The notes under the pieces: generated by a model
Told to the model about the DNA's origin: nothing
Databases searched by the model: none
What the model saw: only the letters and a program-made list of their open reading frames with translations
Shown: positions 8,021-16,838 of the stretch, piece after piece
Layout: each line of letters starts with the position of its first letter
How positions within the stretch are numbered: position 1 is the stretch's first letter
Made by a program: the position numbers and the translations under genes
Origin: Bacteroidaceae bacterium
GTDB lineage: Bacteria; Bacteroidota; Bacteroidia; Bacteroidales; Barnesiellaceae_A
Reading direction: 5' to 3'
Length of the DNA: 34,261 nucleotides
NCBI GenBank assembly: GCA_017532725.1
Contig: JAFXIZ010000052.1
Coordinates: 1 to 34,261 of the forward strand

Positions 8021-9439
8021 ATGAGAATTAATTTTATTTTACTTACACTACTCTTAACTACCTTGTTGGCTACTCCACTGAAAGCCCAAAACAACGATGA
8101 TGTGAAGAAGGTAGCCATTCTTGAAACGGTAGATAGAGAAGGAACTATTGGTTACGGTATAGAGTTGATGGTGCGAAGCAGCCTTGCATACGCGATTACC
8201 AACACACCGGGTTACGAAGGTTACGACCGTGTAAATATAGCCTCAATCTTGGGCGAACACGACTTTCAACGTACCGGTATGGTAAACGACGAACAAATCA
8301 AGAAATTGGGAGAGATGACCGGAGCCGCATATATTCTTGTAGCCGAAGTTGCCAAGATTGATGAAGAAAACATCTTCATTACAGCCACTATATTGAATGT
8401 AGAGAATGCCAAACTTGAACAAACCACCAACGTGCAAAGCCCCACAAGTGCCGAGGAGATTGGTGCAAGTTGCCAAAAATTGGCCAACCTACTATTCAAC
8501 CCCAACGCTCAATCATATTACAGCAGCAACCGACAAGGCTCGAGAGTGGGAGGCAATTCTTACAACAATAAGAATAACAATATTTACAACAACTCCAATA
8601 ACGGATATAATTACACTCAAAACCAATCGGCTCAACCTCAAGAATCGGACAGAAGAAGCAGTAGTAGAGGCAGAAACCAATTGGAACTTGAATATACCGA
8701 AACCGGTATGGGTGTAAATATGAAATTTGTCCTTGTAGAGAGAGGCGAGTATAAAATGGGTAGCAAAGAGTACGGCGTCAAGAACGAATCGCCTGTACAC
8801 TCGGTCGATCTGAACAACTACTACATAGGCGTTTACGAAGTTACTCAATCGCAATGGCAAAAGGTGATGGGTACTACCATCGAACAACAAATGAATATGG
8901 CCGGCGAAACAAGGTTGGCAGGTGTAGGCGATGACTTTCCTATGTACTATGTAAGTTGGGAAGATGCTCGCGAGTTCTGCGAAAGATTAAGTGCGATGAC
9001 CGGTCGCAGATACCGACTCCCCACTGAAGCCGAATGGGAATTTGCAGCCCGAGGAGGAAAGAAACAAACACGCTCGGATGAAAAAGCAAGAATAGCACCC
9101 GTATATAGTGGTAGCCGCAGCATCGAAATGGTGGCTATATACGGAGGCAATAGCAACACCACCCAACCTGTGGGTAGTAAGATGCCCAACTTCCTCGGCA
9201 TACACGATATGAGTGGCAATGTGTATGAGTGGTGTAGCGACTGGTACGATAAGTACCCGAGGCAGGTACTCAGTTTCTCGACAAGTAATCCGTTAGGTCC
9301 CAAGTCGGGTGAATTCAAGGTGCTGCGAGGTGGCAGTTTCAACAACACCCCCAACGAATGTCGCGTAACACACCGAAATTTCAACAAAACCGTAGCAAGC
9401 AACTGCTTCTATGGCTTTAGAGTAGTAATGGAACCTTAA
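8021..9439 (+). CDS. CsgG/FlgO-like domain fused to FGE-sulfatase (SUMF1) domain, secreted
   Basis: 472 residues with a signal peptide (ends TPLKAQ). Residues about 25-165 look like a CsgG/FlgO-type alpha/beta domain: KKVAILETVDREG, a helix, then DRVNIASILGEHDFQRTG, and GEMTGAAYILVAEVAKI. A low-complexity Asn/Ser/Tyr/Gln linker spans about 166-222. Residues about 225-472 form an FGE-sulfatase fold: MKFVLVERGEYKMGS, YEVTQSQWQKVMG, RYRLPTEAEWEFAARGG, DMSGNVYEWCSDWY, VLRGGSFNNTPNECRVTHR and FYGFRVV. In true formylglycine-generating enzymes two cysteines sit after GGS. Here only the second position is Cys and the first is Asn, so sulfatase activation is unlikely and a binding or structural role is more probable. 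It is the last gene of the operon, before a hairpin. Confidence 0.85.
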   Translation: MRINFILLTLLLTTLLATPLKAQNNDDVKKVAILETVDREGTIGYGIELMVRSSLAYAITNTPGYEGYDRVNIASILGEHDFQRTGMVNDEQIKKLGEMTGAAYILVAEVAKIDEENIFITATILNVENAKLEQTTNVQSPTSAEEIGASCQKLANLLFNPNAQSYYSSNRQGSRVGGNSYNNKNNNIYNNSNNGYNYTQNQSAQPQESDRRSSSRGRNQLELEYTETGMGVNMKFVLVERGEYKMGSKEYGVKNESPVHSVDLNNYYIGVYEVTQSQWQKVMGTTIEQQMNMAGETRLAGVGDDFPMYYVSWEDAREFCERLSAMTGRRYRLPTEAEWEFAARGGKKQTRSDEKARIAPVYSGSRSIEMVAIYGGNSNTTQPVGSKMPNFLGIHDMSGNVYEWCSDWYDKYPRQVLSFSTSNPLGPKSGEFKVLRGGSFNNTPNECRVTHRNFNKTVASNCFYGFRVVMEP

Positions 9440-9466
9440 GTTAATAAATGTTAATCCTCATGCAAT

Positions 9467-9508
9467 GACACCCTACCCGATGCGAATCGCGTAGGGTGTC
9501 GCTTTATT
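9467..9508 (+). terminator. Terminator-like hairpin ending the 5458-9439 operon
   Basis: GACACCCTAC (9467-9476) pairs perfectly with GTAGGGTGTC (9491-9500). CGAT/ATCG continues the stem inside after one mismatch. The following T tract is short (GCTTTATT). Confidence 0.7.
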
Positions 9509-9544
9509 GAGCCGTCGGCTGTATAATGGGACAAAAATTTTTAC

Positions 9545-9552
9545 TAATTTTG
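9545..9552 (+). promoter_or_regulatory. Candidate -7 box for xpt
   Basis: TAATTTTG matches TAnnTTTG 20 nt before the ATG at 9573. The predicted leader is only about 14 nt, too short for the purine riboswitch that often controls xpt in Firmicutes. No -33 TTTG is seen. Confidence 0.45.
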
Positions 9553-9572
9553 TAGCACTAAAGGGGATTGTT

Positions 9573-10142
9573 ATGGAGTTACTGAAACAACGCATCTTGC
9601 GCGATGGTAAAAGCCTGTCGAAAGAGGTACTAAGAGTAGATAATTTTATCAATCATCAACTCGACCCACAGTTGCTTATGGCTATTGGGGTGGAGTTTGC
9701 TCGCCGATTTTCGTACGGGCGTGTAAATAAGATTCTTACCATTGAGGCAAGTGGTATAGCACCTGCCGTTATGACGGGTTATTGTATGGGTATTCCTGTG
9801 GTATTTGCCAAGAAGAGCCTGCCCAAGACAATGGAAAATCCGTTGGTAAGCAGTGTTCACTCGTTTACCAAGGACACCGATTACTCTATTATAGTCAATC
9901 GCGACTACATAAAAAAAGGCGACAGAGTGTTGTGCATCGACGATTTCTTGGCATACGGCAGTGCCGCCGAGGCGTTGTGCGAGATAGTGGAGCAGTCGGG
10001 GGCAACGCTGGTGGGTATAGGAATATTGATAGAAAAGGTGTTTCAAGGAGGAGGCAATAAGTTGCGCGAGAGAGGTATTCGCGTAGAGTCGCTTACCCGT
10101 ATCGAAGAACTTGATGAAGGTGTTATAAAGTTTTGTGAATAG
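9573..10142 (+). CDS. xpt: Xanthine phosphoribosyltransferase
   Basis: 189 residues. It converts xanthine and PRPP to XMP in purine salvage in the cytoplasm. The sequence follows the Xpt family from end to end: MELLKQRILRDG, DNFINHQLDPQL, TIEASGIAPAVMTGYCMG, VVFAKKS, SVHSFTKDTDY, the PRPP-binding loop CIDDFLAYGSA (about 121-131), GIGILIEKVFQGGG and IRVESLTRIEELDEG. An upstream in-frame ATG at 9507 would add 22 residues without family similarity and would lie before the predicted transcription start, so the start at 9573 is preferred. It is a single gene between the envelope operon's hairpin and the porin promoter. Confidence 0.93.
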   Translation: MELLKQRILRDGKSLSKEVLRVDNFINHQLDPQLLMAIGVEFARRFSYGRVNKILTIEASGIAPAVMTGYCMGIPVVFAKKSLPKTMENPLVSSVHSFTKDTDYSIIVNRDYIKKGDRVLCIDDFLAYGSAAEALCEIVEQSGATLVGIGILIEKVFQGGGNKLRERGIRVESLTRIEELDEGVIKFCE

Positions 10143-10209
10143 GCAATACTTCACAGCAGATGTAAACACAAAATAACCTCTAATAACAAGAAGTATAGCA
10201 TATTTATAC

Positions 10210-10217
10210 TATCTTTG
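10210..10217 (+). promoter_or_regulatory. Candidate -7 box of the porin-rnf transcript
   Basis: TATCTTTG matches TAnnTTTG, but it ends only 7 nt before the ATG at 10225. If used, the transcript would start almost at the initiator codon, giving a leaderless or near-leaderless mRNA. No TTTG occurs at -33. Confidence 0.4.
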
Positions 10218-10224
10218 CACCTCA

Positions 10225-12222
10225 ATGAGATATAGAGTAGCAGCCATATTGTTAGTCCTGATAAGTTTCCTTGCCTCGGCACAGCAACCTCAATCGCAAT
10301 CGCCGGCATCGACAACACGCGACTCTATACCCAAACCCGAGCCTATGGCTTGGCGCAATACGTTACCATTGGGCGAGCGTTACAGAGTTTCCCTCGACAC
10401 CTTGCAACTCAATTTTTATCAAACCGATATTCCCAACGCCACATCACTGTCGTACAGTACCACCGGCAACTTGCGCGCACCGGGATTCAATAACATCTAC
10501 TTTGAACGCCCCGAGAATGACATTTTTTTCTTTAAAGATGCCTTTGCTCGCTGGATGCGCAACCCTGCCAACTTCGAGTGGTATAATACGCGGTTGCCCT
10601 TTACACAAGTGGCCTATCACTCGGGCAGTTCGGGCGAAACGGCACAAGATGACCTATCGGCTACGTTCTCGGCCAATATCAATAAGCAAATAGAGTTGGG
10701 AGGAGGAATAAACCTCGTGACAGGTCGCGGACAATATTCGCGACAAGCCGACAGAGAGTTTTCATATCGATTGTTTGGCAGTTACATAGGCGAACGCTAC
10801 CAAATACAAGCCGCATTCAACAACTACAATTATGTATCGGAGGAAAACGGTGGTATAGCCGATGACAACTACATTCTCGACCCGGCATCGATGCAGGCAG
10901 GCGAAACGAAGGTTGACCCTCGAACCATCCCCGTCAAACTATCGGATGCCTACACACGCTTGCGTGGTAAAGACTTGTACGTTACACATCGCTACAACTT
11001 GGGTTACTACAAAGAGGAGGCTGTCGATGATACCACTGTGGTAGATAAGTTTGTGGCAGTATCGAGCATCATTCACACGCTCACTTACGAAGATGCCAAG
11101 CACCGTTTTGTCAACAACAAGGTGTCGGAGGATACGACCTACTTCCGTAACACCTATCTGTCGAAGTATGGCACCAACGAGGCATCGGAGTATTGGGCAC
11201 TTGCCAATACGGTGGGTATATCGATACACGAAGGGTTGAGCAAATACTTCCCTATGGGTATAGGTGCGTATGTAACCTATCAGGTGCGCGAGTATAAGCA
11301 AATAACAGATACTATCAAGCCCGGCACACAATTGGCACCACACCTATCGGTACACCCCGATTATCACATCGCCGGCTACAATACCGACCACACCCTATGG
11401 GTGGGTGGTCAATTGTGGAAACGTCAAGGCTCGTGGCTTACCTATGAGGCCGATGCTCGTGTGGGACTTGTAGGCTCGGTGTTGGGCGATGTTGACATAA
11501 CAGGTACTATAGGTACTCGCATTCCATTGTGGAAAGACTCATTGAGCATCAATGCCAATGTAATGTTTAAGAACAGCGAGCCTTCGTTCTTCTATCAGAA
11601 GTATGTATCGAACCACTTTATGTGGGACAACAACTTCGGCAAGATACGTCGTCTGCGCATAGGAGGCGATATATCGTTCCCCAAAACGGGCACTTACATC
11701 CAAGCCGGATTTGAGAACTTGCAGAACTATGTATATTTCGACAACAACTGTACGCCACAACAAGAGAGTGGCAACATACAGATAATAAGTGCCACACTGC
11801 GCCAAAACTTCAAAGCAGGTATTTTCCACCTCGACTTGGCCGGCACATACCAATTCACATCCAACCCGAAGGTACTCCCCCTACCCGAGTTCAGCCTGTA
11901 TGGCAATCTTTACATCCTCTTCCCTATTGTAAAAGTTATGCACATACAACTTGGCGTAGATTGCAATTGGTACTCGGCATTCAATGCACCGGCATACCAG
12001 CCGGCACTCCTTGCCCGTTACAACCAAGATGAGGTTGAGATAGGTAACTACCCCTTTATGAACGCCTACGTCAATGTAAAATTCAAGAAAGCACGTTTCT
12101 ACCTATTATATTCACATATGAACTATGGCTGGCTGGGAGGTAACAACTACTTCTCCATACCACATTACCCCCTCAATCCGGGATTGTTTCAATTGGGTAT
12201 ATCGGTAGATTTTGCCAACTAA
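10225..12222 (+). CDS. Putative outer-membrane porin (Porin_10-like)
   Basis: 665 residues with a signal peptide (cleavage near LASAQQ). The conserved opening of the Bacteroidota putative-porin family is visible: LPLGERYRVSLDTLQLNFYQ, TTGNLRAPGFNNIYFERP, FFFKDAFARWM, then WYNTRLPFTQVAYHSG and LSATFSANINKQIELGGGIN. The rest is an amphipathic beta-strand pattern, ending GLFQLGISVDFAN, as expected for a large outer-membrane barrel. Length is usual for the family. The substrate-binding protein starts 9 nt after the stop, so they are co-transcribed. The solute is not known. Confidence 0.85.
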   Translation: MRYRVAAILLVLISFLASAQQPQSQSPASTTRDSIPKPEPMAWRNTLPLGERYRVSLDTLQLNFYQTDIPNATSLSYSTTGNLRAPGFNNIYFERPENDIFFFKDAFARWMRNPANFEWYNTRLPFTQVAYHSGSSGETAQDDLSATFSANINKQIELGGGINLVTGRGQYSRQADREFSYRLFGSYIGERYQIQAAFNNYNYVSEENGGIADDNYILDPASMQAGETKVDPRTIPVKLSDAYTRLRGKDLYVTHRYNLGYYKEEAVDDTTVVDKFVAVSSIIHTLTYEDAKHRFVNNKVSEDTTYFRNTYLSKYGTNEASEYWALANTVGISIHEGLSKYFPMGIGAYVTYQVREYKQITDTIKPGTQLAPHLSVHPDYHIAGYNTDHTLWVGGQLWKRQGSWLTYEADARVGLVGSVLGDVDITGTIGTRIPLWKDSLSINANVMFKNSEPSFFYQKYVSNHFMWDNNFGKIRRLRIGGDISFPKTGTYIQAGFENLQNYVYFDNNCTPQQESGNIQIISATLRQNFKAGIFHLDLAGTYQFTSNPKVLPLPEFSLYGNLYILFPIVKVMHIQLGVDCNWYSAFNAPAYQPALLARYNQDEVEIGNYPFMNAYVNVKFKKARFYLLYSHMNYGWLGGNNYFSIPHYPLNPGLFQLGISVDFAN

Positions 12223-12231
12223 CACAAACTT

Positions 12232-13110
12232 ATGCTCCGAAACAAGACAGTTTTCATAGGTATCACAGCGACAATCATTCTATTGCTGTTTGTAGCAACT
12301 CACCTTGTTCTACGCAACAACGTGAGCAGCAAGCCACGCGACTACGCCGACATAGCAGCGCGAGGCGTTATGAGTGTTGCCGTCGATTTTTCGCCCCTAT
12401 CCTACCACATTCAGGGCGATAGCGTAAGTGGGTTTGACTACGAACTCTTGCAGATGTTGAGCCGACAAGCCAACATAGAGATAGATATACACCCCGAAAC
12501 AGGGTTATCCAAAAGCCTCGACCTGCTCAATCACGGCACATACGATGTAATAGCCCAACAGATACCCATTACAACCGAGAACAAGCAGGAATACATCTTT
12601 ACCAAGCCCCTGCTGCTCAACAAGCAAGTATTGATACAACGTACCGACAACAGTGGCAATGTAGCCATTCGCAATCAACTCGACTTGGCCGACTGTACGC
12701 TGCATATAGCCCAAGATGCTCCTACTCGCTTGCGTATCGAAAATCTTGCTCACGAGATAGGCAGTACGATACACATCAAGGAGTTGCCCGACTATGGAGC
12801 CGAACAACTCATTATACTTGTTGCCACAGGCGAGATAGACTATGCCGTATGCGATGAGGCAAAAGCCACCGTTATAGCAGCCGACTACGACAACATCGAT
12901 TATAGAACCGACATAAGTTTCACACAGTTTATGTCGTGGACATTGCGCAAAGACAGCCCCGTACTGCGCGACAGCATCGATTCGTGGCTCACACAAATAC
13001 AAGAAACAGAGGAGTACAAAACATTATATACCAAATATTTCGGCACAAAAACGTACGACAAACATCGTCGCATAAGTAACGAAATAAATGACTCTATCGC
13101 AGCGCAATAA
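12232..13110 (+). CDS. Membrane-anchored or exported solute-binding protein (SBP_bac_3 family)
   Basis: 292 residues. One N-terminal hydrophobic segment (about 8-27) is either an uncleaved anchor or a signal peptide. The rest fits the type-3 extracellular solute-binding fold: RGVMSVAVDFSPLSYHIQ, VSGFDYELLQMLSRQ, LNHGTYDVIAQQIPIT, then GEIDYAVCDEAKA and FMSWTLRKDSPVLRDSIDSW. This resembles the N-terminal module of MltF, but no lytic transglycosylase domain follows and no ABC permease is adjacent. It may therefore sense or buffer a small solute entering through the porin encoded just upstream. It sits 47 nt before rseC. Confidence 0.8.
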   Translation: MLRNKTVFIGITATIILLLFVATHLVLRNNVSSKPRDYADIAARGVMSVAVDFSPLSYHIQGDSVSGFDYELLQMLSRQANIEIDIHPETGLSKSLDLLNHGTYDVIAQQIPITTENKQEYIFTKPLLLNKQVLIQRTDNSGNVAIRNQLDLADCTLHIAQDAPTRLRIENLAHEIGSTIHIKELPDYGAEQLIILVATGEIDYAVCDEAKATVIAADYDNIDYRTDISFTQFMSWTLRKDSPVLRDSIDSWLTQIQETEEYKTLYTKYFGTKTYDKHRRISNEINDSIAAQ

Positions 13111-13157
13111 GCATTGGCATAGAAACAGTTATACAGGTCATTACGCAATAGGAAGAT

Positions 13158-13577
13158 ATGGGTAAATATATAGAACATAACGGTGTCATTATATCGCAAA
13201 TAGCCGATGACAAGTTCTTGGTAAAGATAGAACAACAGTCGGCCTGCGCATCGTGTCACGCTGCCAAGTTATGTACAGCCGCCGAGAGTAAAGAAAAATT
13301 GATAGAAGCCCTATCGACCGACACCACCCTACGCACAGGCGACAACGTGGTAGTGTATGGTCGTACATCGCTGGGGTACAAGGCACTGACCCTGTCGGTG
13401 GTTATTCCGTTGGTCATATCGCTACTTACGCTACTTATTGTATCGCACTGTACCCACAACGAGGCTGTGGGAGGTATAGCAGCCTTGGCAGTACTCATTC
13501 CCTACTACATCGTCTTGGCGTGCTTTCGCAAGAGGATGCAACAAGTATTCCTCTTTTACATACATAAACGACAATAA
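13158..13577 (+). CDS. rseC: RseC/MucC-family membrane protein (SoxR-reducing system type)
   Basis: 139 residues. The N-terminal domain carries a cysteine cluster C30-x2-C33-x5-C39 (CASCHAAKLC). It is followed by a beta-rich region and two membrane helices (about 76-98 and 102-122) with a basic C-terminus. This is the RseC/MucC layout. Members commonly precede rnf genes in Bacteroidales and are linked to the reduction of SoxR in enterobacteria. Here it starts the rnf block and is 12 nt from rnfB. The cysteines suggest a redox or metal-binding role. A preceding GGAAG near 13151 may serve as ribosome site. Confidence 0.85.
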   Translation: MGKYIEHNGVIISQIADDKFLVKIEQQSACASCHAAKLCTAAESKEKLIEALSTDTTLRTGDNVVVYGRTSLGYKALTLSVVIPLVISLLTLLIVSHCTHNEAVGGIAALAVLIPYYIVLACFRKRMQQVFLFYIHKRQ

Positions 13578-13589
13578 ACAACAAGAAAT

Positions 13590-14474
13590 ATGAATCTTAT
13601 CACACTCTCTATCATCACGCTTGCCGTTATCGGTGCCATATCGGCACTGATACTCTATGCTATAGCACAACGATTTAAGGTAGAAGAAGATCCTCGCATC
13701 GACCAAGTGGAAAGCCTATTGCCGGGAGCCAACTGTGGTGGCTGTGGCAAGGCCGGATGTCGCAACTTTGCCGAGTCGTGCGTGCGAGCCTCATCGCTCG
13801 AGGGTATGTTATGCCCCGTAGGAGGCAATGCCGTAATGAAACAAATAGCCGATTTGTTGGGAATGGAGGCTGTCGAGGCAACTCCACGAGTAGCCGTAGT
13901 ACGCTGTAACGGCTCTTGCGAAAATCGCCCTCGCATCAACACATACGAGGGTGCAACCAACTGTGCCATAGCCAACAGCCTATACGCCGGCGAAACCGGC
14001 TGCGCATACGGATGCTTGGGTTGTGGCGACTGTGTATCGGTGTGCAGCCTCGGTGCTATATCGATTGACCCCGTCACCCACCTGCCCGTTGTAGATATCG
14101 ACATCTGTGGTGGATGTGGTGCTTGCGCCCGTGCCTGTCCTCGGGGTATTATCGAGGTACGCAAGAGAGGCGTAAAGGGTCGTGGCGTATATGTAAGTTG
14201 TGTAAATAAAGATAAAGGTGCTGTAGCCCGTAAAGCCTGCAACGTGGCTTGTATAGGCTGTAGCAAATGTGCCAAAGAGTGCAAGTTCGATGCCATTACC
14301 ATCAGCAACAACCTATCGTATATCGATAGCGACAAGTGCAAGATGTGTCGTAAGTGTGTCGATGTGTGTCCCACAGGTGCTATCCTCGCCGTAAACTTCC
14401 CTCCCAAGAAGGCTGTAGCAACAACCGAATCGACACCACAAGCCCCCGACACAACAGAGGCACAAAACAATTAA
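13590..14474 (+). CDS. rnfB: Rnf complex subunit B (multi-cluster ferredoxin-like)
   Basis: 294 residues. It accepts electrons from reduced ferredoxin in the Rnf ion-pumping complex. An N-terminal membrane helix (about 3-27) is followed by the Fe-S domain with GANCGGCGKAGC (C49, C52, C57). The soluble part has several CxxCxxCxxxC-type 4Fe-4S motifs: CLGCGDCVSVC, CGGCGACARACP, CIGCSKCAKEC and CKMCRKCVDVCP. The C-terminal tail is Thr/Pro/Ala/Glu-rich low complexity. It is followed by rnfC after 13 nt. All expected clusters are intact. Confidence 0.95.
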   Translation: MNLITLSIITLAVIGAISALILYAIAQRFKVEEDPRIDQVESLLPGANCGGCGKAGCRNFAESCVRASSLEGMLCPVGGNAVMKQIADLLGMEAVEATPRVAVVRCNGSCENRPRINTYEGATNCAIANSLYAGETGCAYGCLGCGDCVSVCSLGAISIDPVTHLPVVDIDICGGCGACARACPRGIIEVRKRGVKGRGVYVSCVNKDKGAVARKACNVACIGCSKCAKECKFDAITISNNLSYIDSDKCKMCRKCVDVCPTGAILAVNFPPKKAVATTESTPQAPDTTEAQNN

Positions 14475-14487
14475 GTTATTATCGAGT

Positions 14488-15828
14488 ATGAAGACATTCA
14501 AGATAGGAGGAGTACATCCCCAAGAAAACAAACTCACAGCCGGCAGCCCCATCGTTGCAGCACCCCTGCCCCAACAAGCCGTCGTAATGCTATCGCAACA
14601 CATAGGAGCACCGGCACAATGCGTGGTTGAAAAAGGGACACCGGTAAAGGTGGGAACACTCATTGCGCAAGCCAACGGTTTCGTTTCGGCCAACATTCAC
14701 TCGCCCGTATCGGGTGTGGTAGCCAAGGTCGATATGGCAGCCGACAGCAGTGGTTATATGAAACCTGCTATATATATTAATGTAGAGGGCGATGAATGGG
14801 AAGATAGTATCGACCGTAGCAATACGCTCATCAAAGAGTGCAACCTCGATGCCCAAGCCATTATCAACAAAATAGATGAAATGGGTATTGTGGGTATTGG
14901 TGGTGCAACATTCCCCACCAAGGTAAAACTGATGCCTCCCCCGGGAATGAAACCCGAGGTACTGATAATAAATGCCGCCGAATGCGAGCCATACCTTACC
15001 AACGACCACGCGCTGATGCTGGCTCACACCGATGAGATAATGGTGGGTATAGAGATACTGATGAAGGCCATAAGCGTGAACAAAGCCTACATAGGTATAG
15101 AGGTGAACAAGCCCGATGCTATAGCCCTGCTCACCGACAAGGCTCGTTCACACAACGGTATCAAGGTAGTTCCCTTGAAATGCAAATATCCTCAAGGTGG
15201 CGAAAAGCAACTCATCGATGCCATCATAAACCGTCAGGTAGCAAGTGGAGCATTACCCGTTTCGACAGGAGCTGTAGTGCAAAATGTGGCAACAGCATAC
15301 GCCGTATATGAAGCAGTACAGAAGAACAAGCCCCTTATCGAACGCGTTGTGACCATCACCGGCACATCATTGAAAAACCCCGGCAACTATCTGGCTCGCA
15401 TAGGTATGCCCATCGAGCAACTTATCGAAGCAGCCGGAGGCCTGTCCGAGAATGCCGAGAAGATAATACTCGGTGGCCCTATGATGGGAAAAGCCACTGC
15501 CAACATACAAGCCCCCACAGGAAAAGGCACCTCGGGCATCGTCGTTATGACCCAAGAAGATGCACACCGTCAAGAGCCTTCGCCCTGTATTCGCTGCGCC
15601 AAGTGCGTAGAGGCTTGTCCTATGGGACTTGAGCCATATCTCCTATCGAAAGCCACTGCAATGGGCAACTACGAAGTAGCCGAGAGCCACTACATATACG
15701 ACTGTATAGAGTGTGGATGCTGCTCATTCTCCTGTCCGGCACATCGACCCCTGCTCGACTACATCCGTATGGGCAAAGGCAAGGTAATGGGCATTATACG
15801 CGCACGAAATGCCAATGATAAAAAATAA
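14488..15828 (+). CDS. rnfC: Rnf complex subunit C (NADH/FMN and Fe-S subunit)
   Basis: 446 residues, a peripheral subunit that passes electrons to NAD+. The N-terminus FKIGGVHPQENKLTAG and the barrel-sandwich domain are typical. The Complex I 51-kDa-like nucleotide/FMN region has GIVGIGGATFPTKVK and INAAECEPYLTNDHALM. Two 4Fe-4S motifs follow: CIRCAKCVEACPMGLEP (from about 367) and CIECGCCSFSCPAHRPLLDY (from about 405). It lacks the long Ala/Lys-rich tail of proteobacterial RnfC, as usual in this phylum. It is 29 nt upstream of rnfD. Confidence 0.95.
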   Translation: MKTFKIGGVHPQENKLTAGSPIVAAPLPQQAVVMLSQHIGAPAQCVVEKGTPVKVGTLIAQANGFVSANIHSPVSGVVAKVDMAADSSGYMKPAIYINVEGDEWEDSIDRSNTLIKECNLDAQAIINKIDEMGIVGIGGATFPTKVKLMPPPGMKPEVLIINAAECEPYLTNDHALMLAHTDEIMVGIEILMKAISVNKAYIGIEVNKPDAIALLTDKARSHNGIKVVPLKCKYPQGGEKQLIDAIINRQVASGALPVSTGAVVQNVATAYAVYEAVQKNKPLIERVVTITGTSLKNPGNYLARIGMPIEQLIEAAGGLSENAEKIILGGPMMGKATANIQAPTGKGTSGIVVMTQEDAHRQEPSPCIRCAKCVEACPMGLEPYLLSKATAMGNYEVAESHYIYDCIECGCCSFSCPAHRPLLDYIRMGKGKVMGIIRARNANDKK

Positions 15829-15857
15829 TATTCACACAACAACATAAGAGAGAGAAG

Positions 15858-16838
15858 ATGAATAAATTTGTTGTTTCACCATCGCCACATATACACAGTG
15901 GACTATCCACTGCGCAATGTATGTATGGAGTATTAATAGCCCTGATACCGGCATTCCTCGTATCACTCTATTACTTCGGTTTGGGCGCACTGTTGGTAAC
16001 CGTTACATCGGTACTGTCGTGCGTAATATTTGAATATCTGATACAGAAATATCTACTGAAAGGCCGACCCACCATAGCCAACGGCTCGGCTATCCTCACA
16101 GGCGTACTGCTGGCGTTCAACCTGCCGTCGAACCTCCCCCTGTGGATAGTTGTAATAGGTGCGCTCTTAGCCATAGGTATAGGCAAAATGGCATTCGGAG
16201 GCTTGGGCAGCAACATATTCAACCCTGCATTGGCAGGCCGTATATTCCTGCTTATCTCCTTCCCCCAGCAAATGACCACTTGGCCACGCCCTGCCAATAT
16301 GCCTATGGGATTGGACGGCGAAACAGGAGCAACCACCCTCAACATCCTTAAATACGGTAGCACCGACGACATCATCAACATCGATATGATAGAGATGCTT
16401 GTAGGTAATGCCGGAGGTAGTTTTGGCGAGGTAAGTGCCATAGCGTTGCTGATAGGAATGGCATATATGCTGTGGCGACGCATCATCACTTGGCATATAC
16501 CCGTATCCATCATCGCTACGGTATTCTTGTTCTCATTCTTTGTTACGATAGACCAAGGCATCGAGTTTGCACTCATCTTTGCCGAGTTGCAAATCTTCTC
16601 GGGAGGATTGCTTTTGGGTGCTATCTTTATGGCTACCGACTATGTAACCTCGCCTATGACACGAGCAGGTATGATACTCTATGGCGTAATGATAGGTATC
16701 ATTACAATCGTTATACGCTTGTGGGGAGCCTATCCCGAGGGTATGTCGTTTGCCATATTCATTATGAACGGTGTCACACCACTTATCAATAATTATATGA
16801 AACCTAAACGATATGGGGAGGTAGTGAAAAATGGCTAA
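15858..16838 (+). CDS. rnfD: Rnf complex subunit D (flavinylated membrane subunit)
   Basis: 326 residues with about nine hydrophobic helices and the NqrB/RnfD fold. SPSPHIHSGLSTAQCMYGV opens the protein. GLGSNIFNPALAGRIFL is the conserved membrane loop. The covalent FMN attachment motif appears as TGATTL with T159 as the probable flavin-bearing residue. The flavin transferase (ApbE) needed for this is not in the window. The last 8 bases overlap the start of rnfG, so translation is probably coupled. Confidence 0.95.
   Translation: MNKFVVSPSPHIHSGLSTAQCMYGVLIALIPAFLVSLYYFGLGALLVTVTSVLSCVIFEYLIQKYLLKGRPTIANGSAILTGVLLAFNLPSNLPLWIVVIGALLAIGIGKMAFGGLGSNIFNPALAGRIFLLISFPQQMTTWPRPANMPMGLDGETGATTLNILKYGSTDDIINIDMIEMLVGNAGGSFGEVSAIALLIGMAYMLWRRIITWHIPVSIIATVFLFSFFVTIDQGIEFALIFAELQIFSGGLLLGAIFMATDYVTSPMTRAGMILYGVMIGIITIVIRLWGAYPEGMSFAIFIMNGVTPLINNYMKPKRYGEVVKNG

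Noticed and set aside
9507..9572. Longer N-terminus for xpt from ATG 9507
   Set aside because: The extra 22 residues lack family similarity and begin upstream of the predicted promoter -7 box.
9553..9572. Purine riboswitch upstream of xpt
   Set aside because: The predicted leader is about 14 nt and no aptamer-like pairing was found in the gap.
13655..14470. Long minus-strand open frame (271 codons) opposite rnfB
   Set aside because: rnfB is unmistakable on the plus strand; the reverse frame is open because of codon bias.
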